A stretch of 32,515 nucleotides of DNA from Cyclobacteriaceae bacterium (GTDB taxonomy: Bacteria > Bacteroidota > Bacteroidia > Cytophagales > Cyclobacteriaceae): contig PXCO01000002.1 in assembly GCA_003565295.1 (NCBI GenBank), forward strand, positions 1-32,515, in the 5' to 3' direction. The position numbers and the translations under genes are program-made. Under the pieces are notes generated by a model. That model saw nothing but the letters and a program-made list of their open reading frames with translations. It did not search any database and was not told where the DNA came from. Below, one piece after another: positions 32,177 through 32,515 of the stretch. How positions within the stretch are numbered: the first letter of the stretch is position 1; each line of letters begins with the position of its first letter.

Positions 32177-32515
32177 TCAAATCGGGCATAACGAACACGT
32201 CTCACGAAGTCTTTAACATTTAGGGAAACGCATAGAAAATGTTATGAAGATTGGCTCCTTGACTTGTTGGTTCATACAATTTATAAATTAAAAAATTGTG
32301 TAAAAAAAATAAATTATTGTACTTAACAACAATTCTTCAATGGGAGGTATGCCCAAGTTTGGTGCAACATATCCCGATTTACCCTGAGGGACAGGTTCCC
32401 GAAGCAAGTTCCCCGAAACCAGACCGGGGCATGCTGGGACAGGTAATGACCGCTGAAAAGCAAATTATAATCATATGGAATTGAGTTTGTTCAATAAACC
32501 TAATTATTGCTTGCG

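Noticed and set aside
32296-32484. 62-codon plus-strand open reading frame
   Set aside because: It runs through GC-rich intergenic repeat words, has no family-like features and biased composition typical of the repeats.

Overview
The window looks like chromosomal DNA from a pigmented, aerobic member of the Bacteroidota, most likely the Cytophagales (Cyclobacteriaceae, Algoriphagus-like). The evidence is a large secreted protein with a type IX secretion C-terminal sorting domain, Bacteroidota-type promoter elements (TAnnTTTG, with TTG about 20 nt upstream), type III pantothenate kinase in front of an envelope-biogenesis operon, an ECF-sigma-led carotenoid operon, and almost no Shine-Dalgarno sites. 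No rRNA, tRNA, CRISPR array, insertion sequence or phage gene was seen.

Layout. 1-392: palindrome-rich intergenic repeats with two copies of a 37-bp direct repeat. 393-1460 (-): anmK, cell-wall recycling. 1593-9225 (+): coaX, an outer-membrane barrel protein, a TPR protein, lptC, a small membrane protein, a CNNM/CBS transporter-like protein and ppiD, an envelope-assembly block. 9318-11307 (+): DUF493, pterin dehydratase, rsmI and an inositol-monophosphatase-family enzyme. 11323-11569: remnant of an L-serine ammonia-lyase gene. 11566-12435 (-): an AT-rich fucosyltransferase-like gene. 12754-17644 (-): carotenoid operon in the order ECF sigma, crtI, crtB, broken lycopene cyclase, ispH, crtW. 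17908-21963 (-): Gnt-family permease, RidA-like protein, fold-III PLP enzyme and M19 dipeptidase, a likely D-amino-acid catabolic operon. 22090-24402 (-): T9SS cargo protein. 24621-29012 (+): DUF4105 protein, uvrB, small barrel protein, AlbA_2-domain protein. 28993-29505 (-): recX, convergent and overlapping. 29577-31242 (+): tpiA and prmA. 31335-31976 (-): lipoprotein with a 22-triplet collagen-like stalk. 31977-32515: gene-free, with a promoter-like element, a palindrome and more of the intergenic repeat family.

The most striking observation is two decayed genes with the same type of damage. The sdaA-type remnant (11323-11569) joins the N-terminus of L-serine ammonia-lyase to its C-terminus. 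The lycopene cyclase remnant (14372-14782) joins the start of its first repeat domain to its second. Both also carry TGA where a conserved TGG (Trp) is expected. The carotenoid operon therefore still encodes a ketolase whose cyclised substrate it can no longer make with its own cyclase. I found no clearly novel defence or mobile system. Other points of interest are the D-amino-acid gene set, the collagen-like lipoprotein, and the conserved but uncharacterised proteins of the envelope operon.
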